From positions 15,828,885-15,892,884 of the forward strand of contig JAJEKV010000031.1 in assembly GCA_021234155.1 (NCBI GenBank): DNA of 64,000 bases. Reading direction: 5' to 3'. Below the pieces are notes generated by a model. It was not told where the DNA came from and did not search any database. It was given only the letters and a program-made list of their open reading frames with translations. The position numbers were made by a program, and so were the translations under genes. Below, one piece after another: positions 25,081 to 38,289 of this stretch; within the stretch, counting starts at the first letter, position 1, and each line of letters begins with the position of its first letter. The stretch comes from Isoetes taiwanensis (lineage: Eukaryota > Streptophyta > Lycopodiopsida > Isoetales > Isoetaceae).

Positions 25081-26014
25081 GGCAGCTTATATTCCTTTAA
25101 TTAGTATTTTGTATCGCATAAATCAACACCATATAGTATTACGCTTTGAAATCTTATAGTATTTTAAGCAATTCCATATAACACAAGATACAAATTCCAG
25201 GAATTCTGCATACAAATCTCCACTTAACGGTGAACCTTAATGCATCAAGTGTAGATTGAAGGAATAAGGGGTGAATATGCTCTATCCAACGCCTCTCGTT
25301 AAGTTCTGAGTCACCCCTGTAGGAATATGCACCCAAACCAAAAGGTTTAAGGGGATTTTAATTTAAATGTGTTAACCCAATGGTTGTGTTAATTAATGTC
25401 AATGGTGAAGTTATGTGTTGGTTGTTAAATGTCAATAGTTGTTATGTGTTGGGGATTTAATTTTTATATGTTGGATGTTAATGATTTGCTATGCAAAGTA
25501 ATCAAACGTGTTTTTTGACTAGTTTTTTTTTTTTTTTTATGTTATTTTATCAAACCTAACAATGTTTCCATATGTGACACTTTGTGTTAATCGATCCTCA
25601 CGTAGCTAAATTTTATACAATATGTCTTTTGGAGCTTTTGTCGTGGCATTAGTAAACACCTCTAATGATAAATATTTGTAACTCATTTTTCAACAACCTC
25701 GATGCACGCCTTATCAAACATTTATTCATTGCAAGGACACCATTCATAACTTTGAGGCTTGTACACTGGCTTAAAGAAGTCATGGACTAATTTTCAAGCT
25801 CGCTCCCACAACTTTAATAACGAAAACTAGATGCCCATTGCTCAATGTATATCTTGGAAAAGCATGCCCCTTATGTCCATATGTTAGACAACAAACGACA
25901 AGTAGTAATGTTTTTCCCCTAGTCTCAAATCCCCGATATCCGAGCAATATCGCTTCAAAGAAAAATATTTGATCTGGCAGAATATAAATCAAGCAAGATG
26001 GAAGAAAAAGAAGC
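25081..26014. other. AT-rich stretch, no gene recognised
   Basis: It includes a poly-T run at 25,523-25,538 and repeated 'ttatgtgttgg' strings at 25,410-25,480. No coding evidence. Confidence 0.45.
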
Positions 26015-26017
26015 AAG

Positions 26018-26086
26018 TGGATCACATGGACGCTAAATTCACATTTACAAAGTGTATATATGCATTTTCGCATGGTGTGATCCATG
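26018..26086. repeat. Isolated copy of the array palindrome
   Basis: The left arm starts TGGATCACATGGACGC (26,018). The right arm is TTTTCGCATGGTGTGATCCA, ending about 26,083. The right arm is almost identical to the right arms in the 12-13 kb array, 13 kb away. Confidence 0.7.
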
Positions 26087-27050
26087 CATTATTGAGGGTG
26101 CAAATTTGCAAATATCCTCCTTCAAATCCCTTCCCTCCCTTCCTTTTTTGCAATATACTATCCATGCATTTATTTTGAACTCCTATAGTTCTACCTATTC
26201 ATTATGTATGAATGTCGCCTTCCTACGGGATGTAACTCCATAGTCACCCTCTTCTGCTAAGGATATCATTCTCACCCACGCAGCCTATGGATAGATATCC
26301 TTCCACCACAGCCTTTTATCGGGTTGTAGTTGATGAGTCGCATATGTAGGAGTACTAGGAGTAATGATGGATGTACCAGAGATACAGACGCACGAATCGT
26401 AGTTAATGAACGGCAAAAGCAATGATGAATGCAAGAGTCAAAAGCAGGAAAACCGTAATGAAAAATTTGGTAAAATATGCATAACGTGACGCTTGCTTGA
26501 CCGCGACATCGCCGCCATTGTCGCTTTAACTCTATGCTCACTTCATCGATGCTATAACATACCACCCATGAACCTTGGAGACATAACCTCCTACTTTCCT
26601 TGACCTTTGAGTGTTCCGTAAATGGGGCAAAACACGCATACTATTGGAGACCGGATTCCAAAATGAAGAGTGAAGGCGAGAGGGATGCATGTAGCCGCCT
26701 AATGAACAATGGAAATCTTGGTGCCAAAATTTGATAAGGGTGGTTGGTGCATGTGGGCATGTGCAACGTGAGTTTGAAAAGCAGCCATTTTGGTCCGTAT
26801 GACACGATTTTCAAAAAGGCCATTAATGGTTGCAAATGAATGCACACAAACATGTCCTATGAAATTTCGGGCCATGTGGATGTAAGCCCGCCTCCTTTCT
26901 ACCTTGCCAACCAATAACGACTTTGGAAAAATGCGCAAACGCCATTGGTCGCGTGAACATGACGCGGGAATTCTCGTATCCAAGTTATGGACCATCGGAG
27001 ACCCTAACCGCCACGACGAATGTAAAAAAGAAGGAAATTGTTACTGTTGG
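26087..27050. other. No recognised gene
   Basis: Reverse-strand ORFs of 70-98 codons (26,272-26,995) resemble nothing known. The LTR element begins at 27,051. Confidence 0.4.
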
Positions 27051-27639
27051 TGTTAGCCCCCAAGGCATTAATAATACCGTGTCTATACTTTGTCGCATAG
27101 AGGGCTTGGGCCCCACCGGGCCACTGTCCAAGAAGAGGGATCTACTGGTTGATTACCTACGGGTCAAAGCCTCCAAGAAGCGTAAGACCCAAAGGTAGGA
27201 CCCAATGGCGGGCCACCATTGTTCTGTTAGCACGCCAAGCACGCCAGATTCCGCCGAGTGCCCAAGTAGTGGAGCACGCTGTCGCGATGAGGACGTGATT
27301 CAGGCCCTGAGGGCCACTCCGCGGTTCTATATATTGTAGCATTTTGCTCCTTCAAAAAGGAGGGTTCAGAGTGTTCTTTGGGTCACTACAGCGCATATGT
27401 TGGTCAGCCACAGCGCTTCTTTGAGCCTTCATTGTACACTTTGTTTTGATCAATGGATTGCCGTGGTTCTCCTCCACAAGTGTCTTGTGTGTTTCATTGT
27501 GTATTGCCATTGTCGCTTTATCCGAAGCTTTTGTTCTTTCCTCTCAAGTAGCAAAAAACTCACAAGGGATAAGAGTGAAACCAGATTTGTCTGCCGACTT
27601 CTCACTGATCTCTCACGTAGATCTCGCCCCTCAGCGACA
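27051..27639 (+). repeat. 5' LTR
   Basis: It starts TGTTAGCCCCC and matches 37,489-38,080 along its length. It carries a TATATATTG box near 27,330, a likely LTR promoter, with transcription expected shortly downstream. The end near 27,639 is set by where the two copies stop aligning and is uncertain by about 20 bp. Confidence 0.85.
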
Positions 27640-28049
27640 CTTCAGTTCCCATCTTTAAACACCGGGCGCGGCCGCTCACTTTCAGCCGAGTTGATAATTA
27701 TGTTCAACTTCTTTACCCCACGCATATTCAACACCGCATGGAGTCAAGACGCCGCCGCCATGAACGCGCTGAGTTCTCCCCGCTTAATATGTCCACATAC
27801 ACTCTCGTTCGATTATCTCTTTCTCCTCGTGAAATGAGAGCGCACTGCTCTAATTTCATTACCACGACAATCTTTTCCGCATCAATTTCCCCTCGGTGGA
27901 AGGTCGCCATTGTTCCGCTCGTCATTTACATCATAAGTAGGCCGCGAATACGCACTTTGAATTTACTTCCACCGAATCCTCAACTCAAGATCCGATGTAA
28001 TCCACCGCAATTTTCTCTCGAACACCGCAAAATGTTTTCTATTGGTAAT

Positions 28050-29650
28050 CTTTTCTTTAGGAACGTACCACCGCTTCCACCTTTGTCAATTCCCCACCGG
28101 CTCGTTCCCTTAATCGTTCCCCCACACTGTTGTTCATGCCTGTCACAACCTTTTTGTTCCCACTACAAAGCTTCAAAACCTCTTTTACTAATCTCACACA
28201 ACCTATGCCAGGTTTCGTACCTCCAGCGGCAACCAACACCCCTTGTCTTTTCTTTCCACACAAATGCAAATACCCATTCATCGCTGCGACTCCTACACAT
28301 GCTTTAAACTCCCATATCCACTCTTTGGAAATGATAAGGTAAACACATAGACCAGAGTGCTGGGGGCTCACATGGATGAATTTGAGTCACTTGCGTGATT
28401 CAATGGTCACTCCGATCCAAAACTAAAATTCCACATCTTTTCGACGACCGCTGTGGAGCACCCCACCGAATGGCTGATGGCAAACAAAACCCTTTGGAAA
28501 CAAGATTGGATACACATGAAGACCTCTTTTCTTTCCCATTACCACACTTTGCGATGATCAACAAACGAGCGACCTCAACACACTCAAGGAGAACCTGGAG
28601 ATACGCCCGCAGACTTTCTTGCACCGAATTGTAGATCTTAGTCAACAAGTTGAAGGAATTTCCAACCCAAAGCCAAATTACAATTAGTATTGGTTTCTTC
28701 AAGGCTTACCTCTCACATCGATGAAGGATGGTATTTTTAGCCCCAAGACATTACAAAGCCATTGAATTAGTCAATCACTGTTCGTTCATGTTTCCACGGC
28801 GGTGATCGAAACCGCGATACTCCATTTCCCTGGCTACACCCATCGCCAGCACCTCGACCGCCTCCACCAGTCCCCAAGAAATAACATTTGGTGTACTATT
28901 TGCCATTATCGGGACATCCGGCAATGGAGTGTAGCTCTGTGGGATGTATGATTACATTGCAAACGCCGCAAATATGCGTAACCACACCAATCAAGAATGT
29001 ACAAATTCACTTCCACTAACCAGACGACAACGCCTTTGTTCACCAAGTGCGTATAAGTACCCACGCAAACTCAACCACGACACACACAGCCACGACAACA
29101 ACAACAACCCGGCAACAACAAAGAACCACAACGTGGACCTCCTCGTTCCACTTTTGATCCAAAGCAAGTCCCAATGTTTCAGCGTGACCAATGGGGTCAT
29201 CGCCTCTGATTGTCTCTCCAACTTCCTCAAGTTCAAATACAAATTTCGGCACCAATCAAACCAGCGGTCGTAAGGCCTTACACCTTTTCAAGTATGGGAA
29301 GCCAAGGGAAGGCAAGGCCTACCAGTGCTTATCAAGCGGCCACCACGCCACCACAACAACAACCACGCCAGCGACAAACAACTCAAAACAATTGGATGAT
29401 CACTCCAGAAAAATTTACCATGCAATCAACACCAATTTTGAATCCTCCCCCGGATTGAGGTTCTCCCTCATTCCCCCCGCCATGGCATTCCGGGTGCACC
29501 AAGTTTTTGGTATGGTCTGCACGTACCCGTTTGAGCCATCAACCAAATCTGTTCATTTTGCACCCAATGCGGATCAACTACTTCCTCATGTTCAACCTAA
29601 ACCGCTAAAGTTACGCTTCAACTCATCAGCGGCGATTGCAAGGTAAGGCA
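28050..29650 (+). pseudogene. gag region of the LTR element
   Basis: A CX2CX4HX4C zinc knuckle of the retroviral nucleocapsid type is visible at 28,892-28,932. It reads CTICHY in one frame and GHPAMEC in another, so one frameshift splits it. Upstream and downstream frames are short and rich in proline, threonine and asparagine. Gag would coat the element RNA in virus-like particles. The exact ends cannot be set. Confidence 0.55.
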
Positions 29651-29949
29651 CTCAAATGCATCAATGCTACCACCACGGGATCGGACCCCGACCACGAATG
29701 CCGACATCGCAACACCACCACTCCCAACATTGCTGCCGGTGCGACCTCCTCAACAAGGTAGCGACATCTATTGCTGAGCAACAACAACCCACGGATCCAC
29801 CACAACTACACGCAATCCCTCTCGAACTTCCAGCAAGAACTTGCTAAAATCAAAAATTCCTCTCCCACTACGACTATCCCTACAACTATGTCCAAAGCCT
29901 TCTGAGCACATTTTACAAAACACATTAATTAATCACGTTCGCCACATCA

Positions 29950-32900
29950 ACACCCACCGGTGCATGCACACGTGGGCCAAAGTCGCCTGTTCACCATGTT
30001 CGGATCGATGGTGGCGTGGCGGTCAATCTTATTACCGGATAATCTCGGGCGACAATTGGGCATAAGGAGCTCCATAACCCCTTATGACATCAAGCTTTGC
30101 GAATGGCCATATCCGCGACCTGAGGTTACACAACCAATACCGGTCAATATTGGAGGATCTACAATTTACCATGGAATTACGGTGTTTTGGAGGCGGAGAA
30201 GATCCAGGAGATTATGAAATGTTAGTAGGGCGACCCTTTTGAGACAAGCTAAAAGCATTCACTACTGGGCCACGGATCAACTTGTTATCACGGATGGCAA
30301 GCTCCGCCCACGATGGATCCGACCACGGGGCGGATCATTTTACGTAGATCCGCTGAATGGGGTGGTGACTACGAACAAGTTTTGCAACACCTATCGGTTA
30401 CAAGCCAAGGGTTTGCCACACGGCTTACCAATACAATCAACCATGGGAAGACATGGATATTGATAAAGGCATAGCAGCGCTGGTTGACCCCTATTTGACA
30501 CCTTGTAACAGCGTCACATTGGTTCCACATGAGGAGGCGGTACCCCAGCTCCTCCTCCCATTCAAGAAGACACCACACCAACTCCTAGTGGCACGCCACT
30601 ATTTTTCAAAATTGGTCAACATGAACATCCTGTCCTACTCGTGAGCCAGCCCACTGCTTTCTTGGGATGATCAAGTCATTCCACACATTCAAACTCCTGC
30701 GGTAGACATAATTGATATTGGAACAAATCAACCAATCCGATTAACGCGACCTCCGCCAAGATTGGGGGAGCAAGCCATTGTGCTATTCAAGCGTTTCAAG
30801 CACATCTTTGCTTGGAGCTACAAAGACCTCCGAGGTATCAAGAAAGAATTGGGACAACTCTCGATTCCCACCAAGCCCGGATGCTAGACCCATCTAGCAG
30901 CGATAGAAGCTTAACCCAAACTACCGTGAAAGGTTAAAGCCCGAAATTGATAAACTTTTTGGACATTTGGACTTATCTGGGGTCAAACATTCGGAATGGG
31001 TAAGTCCTATTGTTATTGCCCTCAAACATAATGGAAAAATTGGCGTTTGTGTGGATTATAGAAAACTCAATCAAACCAACGGACGGGATCATTTCCCTCT
31101 CCCCTTCACGGATCAAGTGTTGGAAGATGTAGCGAGCCACGAGATGTACTCCTTCATGGGCCGGCTTCTCGGTTTATAATCAAATATCCATTCGAGAAGA
31201 AGATCAACTAAAGACTACCTTCACTACTCCATGGGGTACCTTTGCTTACAAAAGTCGTTCCTTTTGGATTGTCAAACTCACCATCCACATTTCAGCGCAT
31301 TATGCTTCTTTGTTTTCAAAAAGTACATGCAAGTTCATCCCTTTACGCAAGTCTTTCGGGATGACTTCTCCACTTACACCCACGTTATGGACCATTTGGT
31401 AAAACTTGAACTAGTTTTTCAATTTGTGATGAATCTGGAATTAGCCTCAATCCGGAGGAAAAGTGCACCTACGTGTCACCTCGGGTGTACTTCTAGGACA
31501 TGTCGTGAGAGTCGACCGCGGCATTACAACGGACCGGCCAAAATCAGTATGTGTCATCGAGCATATCCACTGCGAATATCAAGGACACACGTTCCTTTCT
31601 TGGCAAAGTCAACTTCTATGCCACCTTTATTCCAATTGGTACCGTGCCGATCCAATTCACAACCGATTGGAAATCCATACACATGGACTTGGACATCTGA
31701 TGCAAATCAAGCTTTTAAAGAACTCAAAGTCAAGCTCACGAAGCCCCGTGCTAGTACCACCTCAATGGGACAAACCATTTCATGTCCATGTTGATGTTTC
31801 GGGCTTTGCGATTGGGCTGTTCTAGCTCAAGAGTATGCACCGTCAAATCGGGACAAGCCCATCGGATCGCCCGTAGAAAACTCAATCCTGGCTTTGGCGC
31901 AACTATTCGACCCCACGGAAAGGGGAAGCCCTTGGCCTTATCTTTTTGTGTACTGGCGCTTTCGACACTATCTTCTTGGTAGTCAAATTCGCTTTTATGT
32001 GGATCATCAAGCTCTTCTATATTTAATCAATAAGCCAAACCCCACGGGCGAATTGCTTTCGATGGATATTGATATTGCAAGAGTTTGCCCTTTTGACATT
32101 ATTCACAAGCCGGGACGGCTCACCTGGTCCCCGACTATCTTTCACGCATACACACGGATGATCCCTCGGAAGGAGTTCGATGCCCCGCCAGGATGCTCAA
32201 GCTGTTCACGGTCGCTTCGCCACGCCTCATTGGTACCCACGACTATCAACGCTTTCTCCTCACGGGCGCACTCAGTCAAGTGACCCCGCTCTCTCGAGGA
32301 GAAAGACAACTTACGCATAAACAACAATTCCTTCCCAGCTGTCACGAATTTATCACGATGGTTGCTGGCCATCTCTATAAATGTGGCAAAGACAATGTGC
32401 AAACGATGTGTTCTTCCCTCCGAAGTCCACGATCCTAGTCAAACAAGCCCACGAAGGACTTGGCGTTGGTCATTTCAGCGAGAACAACACGACAAGAAAC
32501 TCCTCCTTCTTTGGGTATTACTGGCCACGCTTTTCAAAGATGCTCACAAATACACACGCCGCGTGTGATGTTTGTCGAGGCTTGGTAGACCCACGGCCCG
32601 TGGCGCTCACGCTCGCTCACGCCAATAGCCCGCCTCTCCCTTTGCCAAATGGGGTATGGATTTTGTTGGTCCCATGGACCCACCGCAATCAACACTAGGG
32701 CACGCTACATTCTAGTCTTCACGGACTATGCAACCAAATGGGCTGGCGTGTGCTCTACCGACAACACGGACTGCTAAAATGCGACTAAGGTTCTCTACAA
32801 GAACATCATCCGCGATTTGGATGTCCCTTAGAATTAGTTAGTGATCGTGGAGTTCATTTCATCAATCACACTATTGCTGAACTCACTAACTATACGCACA

Positions 32901-33650
32901 TTCATCACGGAAAAAGCACGCCTTACTATCCCCGTGGTAATGGCGGCTGCTGAAAGCACAAACAAGGTGCTTATCCACATTCGAAGAAGATTTGTGATCC
33001 TACAAGAAAAGATTGGCAAGATAAATTTACCCTACAGGTTTTATGGGCTTACAATACAACATACAAAGTAGCAACCGGTCAAACACCTTTTCGACTTGTG
33101 TATGGCCAAGAGGCTCTTATGCCTTTTTGAGTTCATTTACCCTCACTCAAATTTCCAGTTAGCAACGAACATAATCCATCAATGACTTTGCAAGAACGAG
33201 TTTATCAAGCTGGAACAAATTTGGATGAACCGAAGAGATGCTTTTCTTAGACTTCAACAAGGCAAACAACTACAAAAACAATGGCATGACAAACACATCA
33301 AAAACAAAACTTTTCAAATTGGCGACTTAGTTCTTCTTTCACGACTCGAGATATCAACAACATCACGGCAAACTCAAGCTCGGATGGTTGGGACCATACA
33401 AAATTTCGAGATACCACATCACGGAGTTTTACAATTACAAGAATTGAATGGCACTCCATTTCCTACATTAGTCAATGGATTTCGACTCAAGAAATTTCAA
33501 ACCCTAACTGCAGGCATCCTTAGCTCAAGAACAAAATTTACAACAAGATACCACTTGTACAAATTTATGAGAAACACTTTTCTATTATGTACAAAATTGC
33601 GAAGAAGGCTACAATTATTTGTGGGATTTTTCACGAAAGGTCTAAACTAA
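29950..33650 (+). pseudogene. pol region: protease, RT, RNase H, integrase
   Basis: The protease active site reads IDGGVAVNL at 30,004-30,030. RT shows EWVSPIVIALKHNGKI and CVDYRKLN near 31,000-31,070, TPWGTFAYK near 31,225-31,250 and a catalytic FRDD at 31,354-31,365. RNase H-like sequence continues through YVDHQALLYLINKPNP near 31,996-32,045. The integrase has a zinc-binding H/H/C/C stretch (HEGLGVGHF ... CDVC) near 32,450-32,570, then FTDYATKW near 32,715-32,740 and SDRGVHFINHTIAEL near 32,840-32,880. A C-terminal basic domain lies in the 33,225-33,650 frame. Frames change repeatedly, so no full polyprotein can be made. Confidence 0.9.
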
Positions 33651-34224
33651 ACAAAAATTGGGAAAACCCTATCATCGCTGCTACTAGCCCCTTTACTGCG
33701 GGGGCACTCCTTTCGGAGGATGCGGAAGCCCAGTTGCGACCACTCCGGTGAGCGATCACCTCCGGGCGATCGAGTTTATCTCGGGTTGGCGGACGGTGCC
33801 TCAACCAAGGATCCATAGGGATCCGTGATTCCCTGAGCGCCCACGGATCGGCGTCGTCCATCTTGCATGTAATCCGATCGCGGAAGCTCACCGGACATTT
33901 GTTATCGAGAGTTCTCCATCTTCCGCGAATTTTGGTTCTTCTCGTGAACCCAACTTCCAATTTATAGGCGAATACCAACCCTAGCGGTTGTTCACGAAGG
34001 TCACCTCCACCGGATATTAAGTAATCATTCCCCAGCGATATTTTTGTACACCGCAAACTTTTCGACTCCTCTTTTTAATATTCGACAAGCTGCCCGGTGA
34101 TTAATACCAAATCCGCCATTAAAGTTTTATTCTCCCGCGGGGAACTCTCACGCATCTTGGTGCGAAGAACGTCTCTTGAGATTCTCAATCGTCGCGATCT
34201 TCGACCGCGTGTCTCCCGACGACT

Positions 34225-34268
<44 letters not shown>

Positions 34269-37200
34269 CTTCCCAGCCGTCACTTCCCTCCTCACTTTTC
34301 ACTCATACTCCCTCCGTCCTTCAGGCTTAGTTACTCCGGTGACCTCGACCTTCAAGATGGCTTCTACCTCCAAGAACTCAACACTCAGCGGCTGCACCAA
34401 TGGATCGGCGCAATTCGAAAATATCAAGTTCGTTTCTTCATCTGCACCAGCTCCACATCGGCATCACCTATAACCTCTGGTGAGTTCGGATTGTTTCATT
34501 TTTTCTGCTTGAGGGAACTCCGGCTCCCAACAAGAACAAATTACTGACAATTTGTGGCTAACACAGTGAAGGCCGAGAAGATGGATATGCCTCCCAAGTC
34601 GATGGAAACCCTATACTCCTAAACCCTCAAACCATAGCCTCTGCCTTTTCTCTACCCAATCCGCCCAATGCCTTGTCTTACCTTGACATTGGTAAATATG
34701 ATATTTCAAATTACGCTCTATTCCTTATAATTTGCACAAACCAAGCTGTCCACCTTTCCAAAGCAACATGATGCCTTTACCAAGTTTCTTTGGAGGAAAT
34801 TTTTGGGTTACTCCATGAAGAATACCTCTATTAGCGATGTTTTCTACCATCATGTACTATATCCTCACCAACACCTTTGAAACAATCAATTGGACTCAAC
34901 TCACGTATCGAGGAGATTTCAGCGGGGAACTTGACAGACTCAGAAAAAATCCTAACTCTTCCTCGGACTGCCCCATGGGAGCCCACTTCCAGGCTTTCAT
35001 TAATCATCAGACCCCACGCGCCATCATGCCCCCTTCTCCACCAAGCCAACATCCTGACCTTATTGATGCTTTGAAAGGTCTTCAACCAAACTCTCCTCCT
35101 TCTCAGCACCGTCAATCTCGTCAGCCAACTCCAGACAGAAATATTTCACAACCACCGTCTCCACCTCATAGAATTCCAATTCTCTAAAACCTATTCCTTA
35201 CATTTGATAACCAACCACGAGAACAACCACCCGGTTAACCTTGTGCAACAATTCCACTTTCAGACTCAACAGCACCAGCAAAAACAACAGCAGCAGCACA
35301 ACAAAACTCCCATTGATCTCACGAGTACTCACAAGGACACTCACAGCAATGACCAAGGATCTATAAACAAGGGTGACAGATCAAAGCCATCCCATCCACC
35401 TCCTCACACCGTGGATACCTACAGTGAAGCTGTCCTCAGCTGCCTTGATGCCCTCCGTGATCATCACCAGAACTTCATAGCAGCCACCGGGGGCGCGACG
35501 AGTCCGTGGACCAACTCAACCCGAAGTCATCCTGCGAAGGCTGATTTGGGCATTTGTGAGGCAGGAGAAGAAGCCTTGCACAATCAATTCATGATCCATC
35601 GAGAAACCCTTCATCAATCCCAGCAAATTGTCAAGGAACTCAAGGAGTCCCTCAAACAAAAACGACACCAAGTACAACGATCTTGAGACCGCTACAACAA
35701 TCTGGTGCGTCACGAATAATGCTACTCGGCCAGAAGCGGCACGCCCATTGCAGCCAACTTGATACTTGAGGTCAAGGTCGCGACTTTGAAACCACCTTGC
35801 GAGAATAAGGATGCTCACATCGCATCTCTCAAGGCAAGTTAGACCAGCTCACGGCAACACCACTGGCTGCGGATGCTCTTGAAATATTTTGCACTCAAAG
35901 CAGGACTTGCAAGCCACTCGGAGCTTCAAGCTCCTCGATTCCCAACTTCTCAGGCAAGTCAGGACACCTCACCGCCAAAGTCGGAACTGCGGACCGGTCT
36001 CTCCAGAGCAACAAGATATATCATTGCGGATTACAAGATCGCGCTTTCAGATGGCGGCGGGGCGGCGGATGATCACCGAAGAAAAGCCCGAACAAACCTA
36101 TCGACATACGCTATTCCCCTGGACTATCAAAACCCGGCCCGGTTACCATGACTATGTGCAAGCAAGGAAAAACACTTTTCTTTTATTACATTTGAAACAA
36201 AGGGTGATACCACAAGTCCCATCAGGTGATATCGAGCGACAATGGCCCTTCATGTACGTCCATGAGCGAGGCACACTTTGTGCTCGTCAATTTTGATATC
36301 CTACGGGTTGCGGATCTCGACCATTTCGCTCTCGGCACCATAGCCCCGGCTTATGTCATGCCGCGACTTCTACGGCACATGTTACTCGGGCTCATCACGG
36401 ATAAGCCGCGAGAACTTTAAAGGGAGATACAGTGGTGGGTTCTTTTGACCAAGAAGAACAAGTACCTCAAGACACAAAATTTCGCAAAGCATATTACCTC
36501 GGAATACATGCCTCTTCTCTGAGGAAAGAAGTGGAGCTATGGCTAGCTGAACTTGCACGCTCGCCGGACACTATACAACTACGAACAAGAACTTGACCTT
36601 ACCCGCGGTTGTTCTTACAACATTATGCTTCCTTGCGATGCGCACCACTGCAGGCTGAAGCACGGCGTCCTCACGATGAGTGGGACCACGCACTGTGGCG
36701 ACACATGTACATTCCGGTGCATGGGAGGCGATTTCCTGACTACGAGAAGATATTATTGGAATTCAAGAGCAGATGCGGGATGACCGGCACCAACCCCCAA
36801 ACAACCAGGTACACTAGCAAGCTTTGGATGCCCACCTCTCGATCAAGGTCAATTCCCGGCATGGAGACAAAATTACGGACTCTTGAAGTCAAAGAACATG
36901 CAGATTGGACACCCACGGCAATTGCGGCCCGGACAAGCGTTGGGACCCACGCTTCATCATGACGCGCAAATGGCGTGAGGATGAAACTTTGGACAACACC
37001 AACAAGCTGGATATACATGCCCAATGCGTGTTCGTGGAAGGCTGCCCGAATGCAATTTCTGGTCTTGTAACCTTCCTTGCCAAGGCCAAAACTTCAGCTG
37101 ATCCATCGTATTTGGCAAAGCGAGTGCATGCGGCACTCATGACCATACTCCAGTATCTTGAAAGCGCAAGTGCGGATCCATTTTGCAACCCCAATGCAAA

Positions 37201-37478
37201 TCTTTGGAAAGTTCGGGTTGGACCTTGTCTTATACATGGAGATCACAAATCTTCCATCGAGATCCACGCCTTATTTGGAGAACATGATTTACGAAGGCTT
37301 TCTCATAGGAGCAGAGAATGTTTGGCATCGAGGGACTCAAGCAAATCTGGAAAGAGACGAACAACACTTTCGGTGAATCTGATGGTGAGCCTCCCTCATC
37401 TCTATGTTCAAGATCAGAAAGAGGGCGAGGATTCCCACCCCGAATTCATGCCCCTTTTCTAGCCAATAAGTGTAGTTT
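33651..37478 (+). other. Extra coding-like region between integrase and 3' LTR
   Basis: About 3.8 kb separates the end of integrase from the polypurine tract, much more than a simple gypsy element needs. Protein-like forward frames follow one another: 34,837-35,187, 35,204-35,686 (glutamine-rich, then a probable coiled coil, EALHNQFMIHRETLHQ), 36,609-36,962 and 36,905-37,462. I recognise no envelope, transmembrane or RNase H motif. Some Tat- and Athila-type elements carry extra ORFs here, so this may be such an ORF, broken by frameshifts. An insertion of unrelated sequence is possible, since a 41-A tract lies inside. Confidence 0.5.
34226..34266 (+). repeat. 41-bp poly(A) tract
   Basis: An uninterrupted run of A inside the LTR element. 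The 500 bp before it are GC-richer than the flanks. This may mark a retroposed insert ending at 34,266, or simple slippage. Confidence 0.9.
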
Positions 37479-37480
37479 GG

Positions 37481-37488
37481 TAGGGGAG
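37481..37488 (+). promoter_or_regulatory. Polypurine tract
   Basis: TAGGGGAG sits immediately before the TGTTAGCC start of the 3' LTR, the expected site for plus-strand priming in reverse transcription. Confidence 0.75.
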
Positions 37489-38080
37489 TGTTAGCCACAT
37501 GTGCTGAGACACACGAGGTCTATACTACTTTGCATGAGGCGAGGCCCCAGCAGCCCGCGGTGTCAAGAAGAGGGATCTACAAAGCCCGCAGTGGGTCAAA
37601 GCTCCTCCAAGAAGCGAGAAGACCCAAAGGTAGGACCCACGGCGGGCCACTACTTGTCTGTTAGCTGACGGTGGCGGATGACTCATTCTGTTCGAGTGCC
37701 CAAGTAGTGGAGCAGCGTTGTCATGATGAGGATCAGATTCAGGCCCGTAGGCCACTCAGGTGTTCCTATATATTGTAGCATTTTTGCTCCTTCAAAGGAG
37801 GGTTGAGTGTTCTTTTGGGTCACTCTGAGGCGGAGACATCTTTGGGAATGCGCTTTGTTAATGCGCTCTTTTGAGCCTTCATTGTACACTTGTTTTGATC
37901 AATGGATTGCCAGTGTTCTCCACAAGTGTCTTGTGTGTTTCATTGTGTATTGCCATTCTTTGTTTTATCACGAGTTTTTCTTGTTCTTTCCTCTGTTAGC
38001 AAAAATCCGTGACAAAGAGTGGTTCAGGATTTGCCACGCCGGACTTACGGATCTCTGAGAGATGTCCCTCGAAGCGATCA
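37489..38080 (+). repeat. 3' LTR
   Basis: It aligns with the 5' LTR over about 590 bp with many substitutions and short indels. It ends at about 38,080 in GCGATCA. Confidence 0.85.
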
Positions 38081-38289
38081 GAGCCGGACCTCAAACATTA
38101 GTACCATGAACATTTAAATTTGAATTGAAAAGCTTATGATACCCAACAAAGCTACCAAAGTGATCCTAGTCTTTGTCTTAACTGTCCACATATTTATTTA
38201 TTTATATGAGCAGTAGCACAAAGTTCAATGTCATATTGCAAATGAAGTTTAATCCAAGAGGTTGAGAAATGTTATTTGCCATATAGACA
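38081..38289. other. Short AT-rich spacer
   Basis: No feature seen between the 3' LTR and the reverse LINE fragment. Confidence 0.5.

Larger units (their letters stand above)
27051..38080 (+). mobile_element. Ty3/gypsy LTR retrotransposon, about 11 kb, decayed
   Basis: Two alignable repeats of about 590 bp both start TGTTAGCC, share a long series of identical blocks (for example 'tatatattgtagcattttt', 'gatcaatggattgcc' and 'gtgtcttgtgtgtttcattg') and end near CA. Between them, in order on the plus strand, lie a gag zinc knuckle, protease, RT, RNase H and integrase remnants. The protease-RT-RNase H-integrase order defines Ty3/gypsy. A polypurine tract adjoins the 3' LTR. Many stops, frameshifts and LTR differences make it old and inactive. 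A 5-bp target duplication was not found, and no clear tRNA primer site was identified after the 5' LTR. Confidence 0.9.

Noticed and set aside
28057-28371. Reverse ORF of 104 codons over the gag region
   Set aside because: Antisense to gag and without motifs.
33631-34056. 141-codon reverse ORF in the LTR element
   Set aside because: It lies antisense to the element in a GC-richer stretch and shows no motif. Open frames arise easily there.
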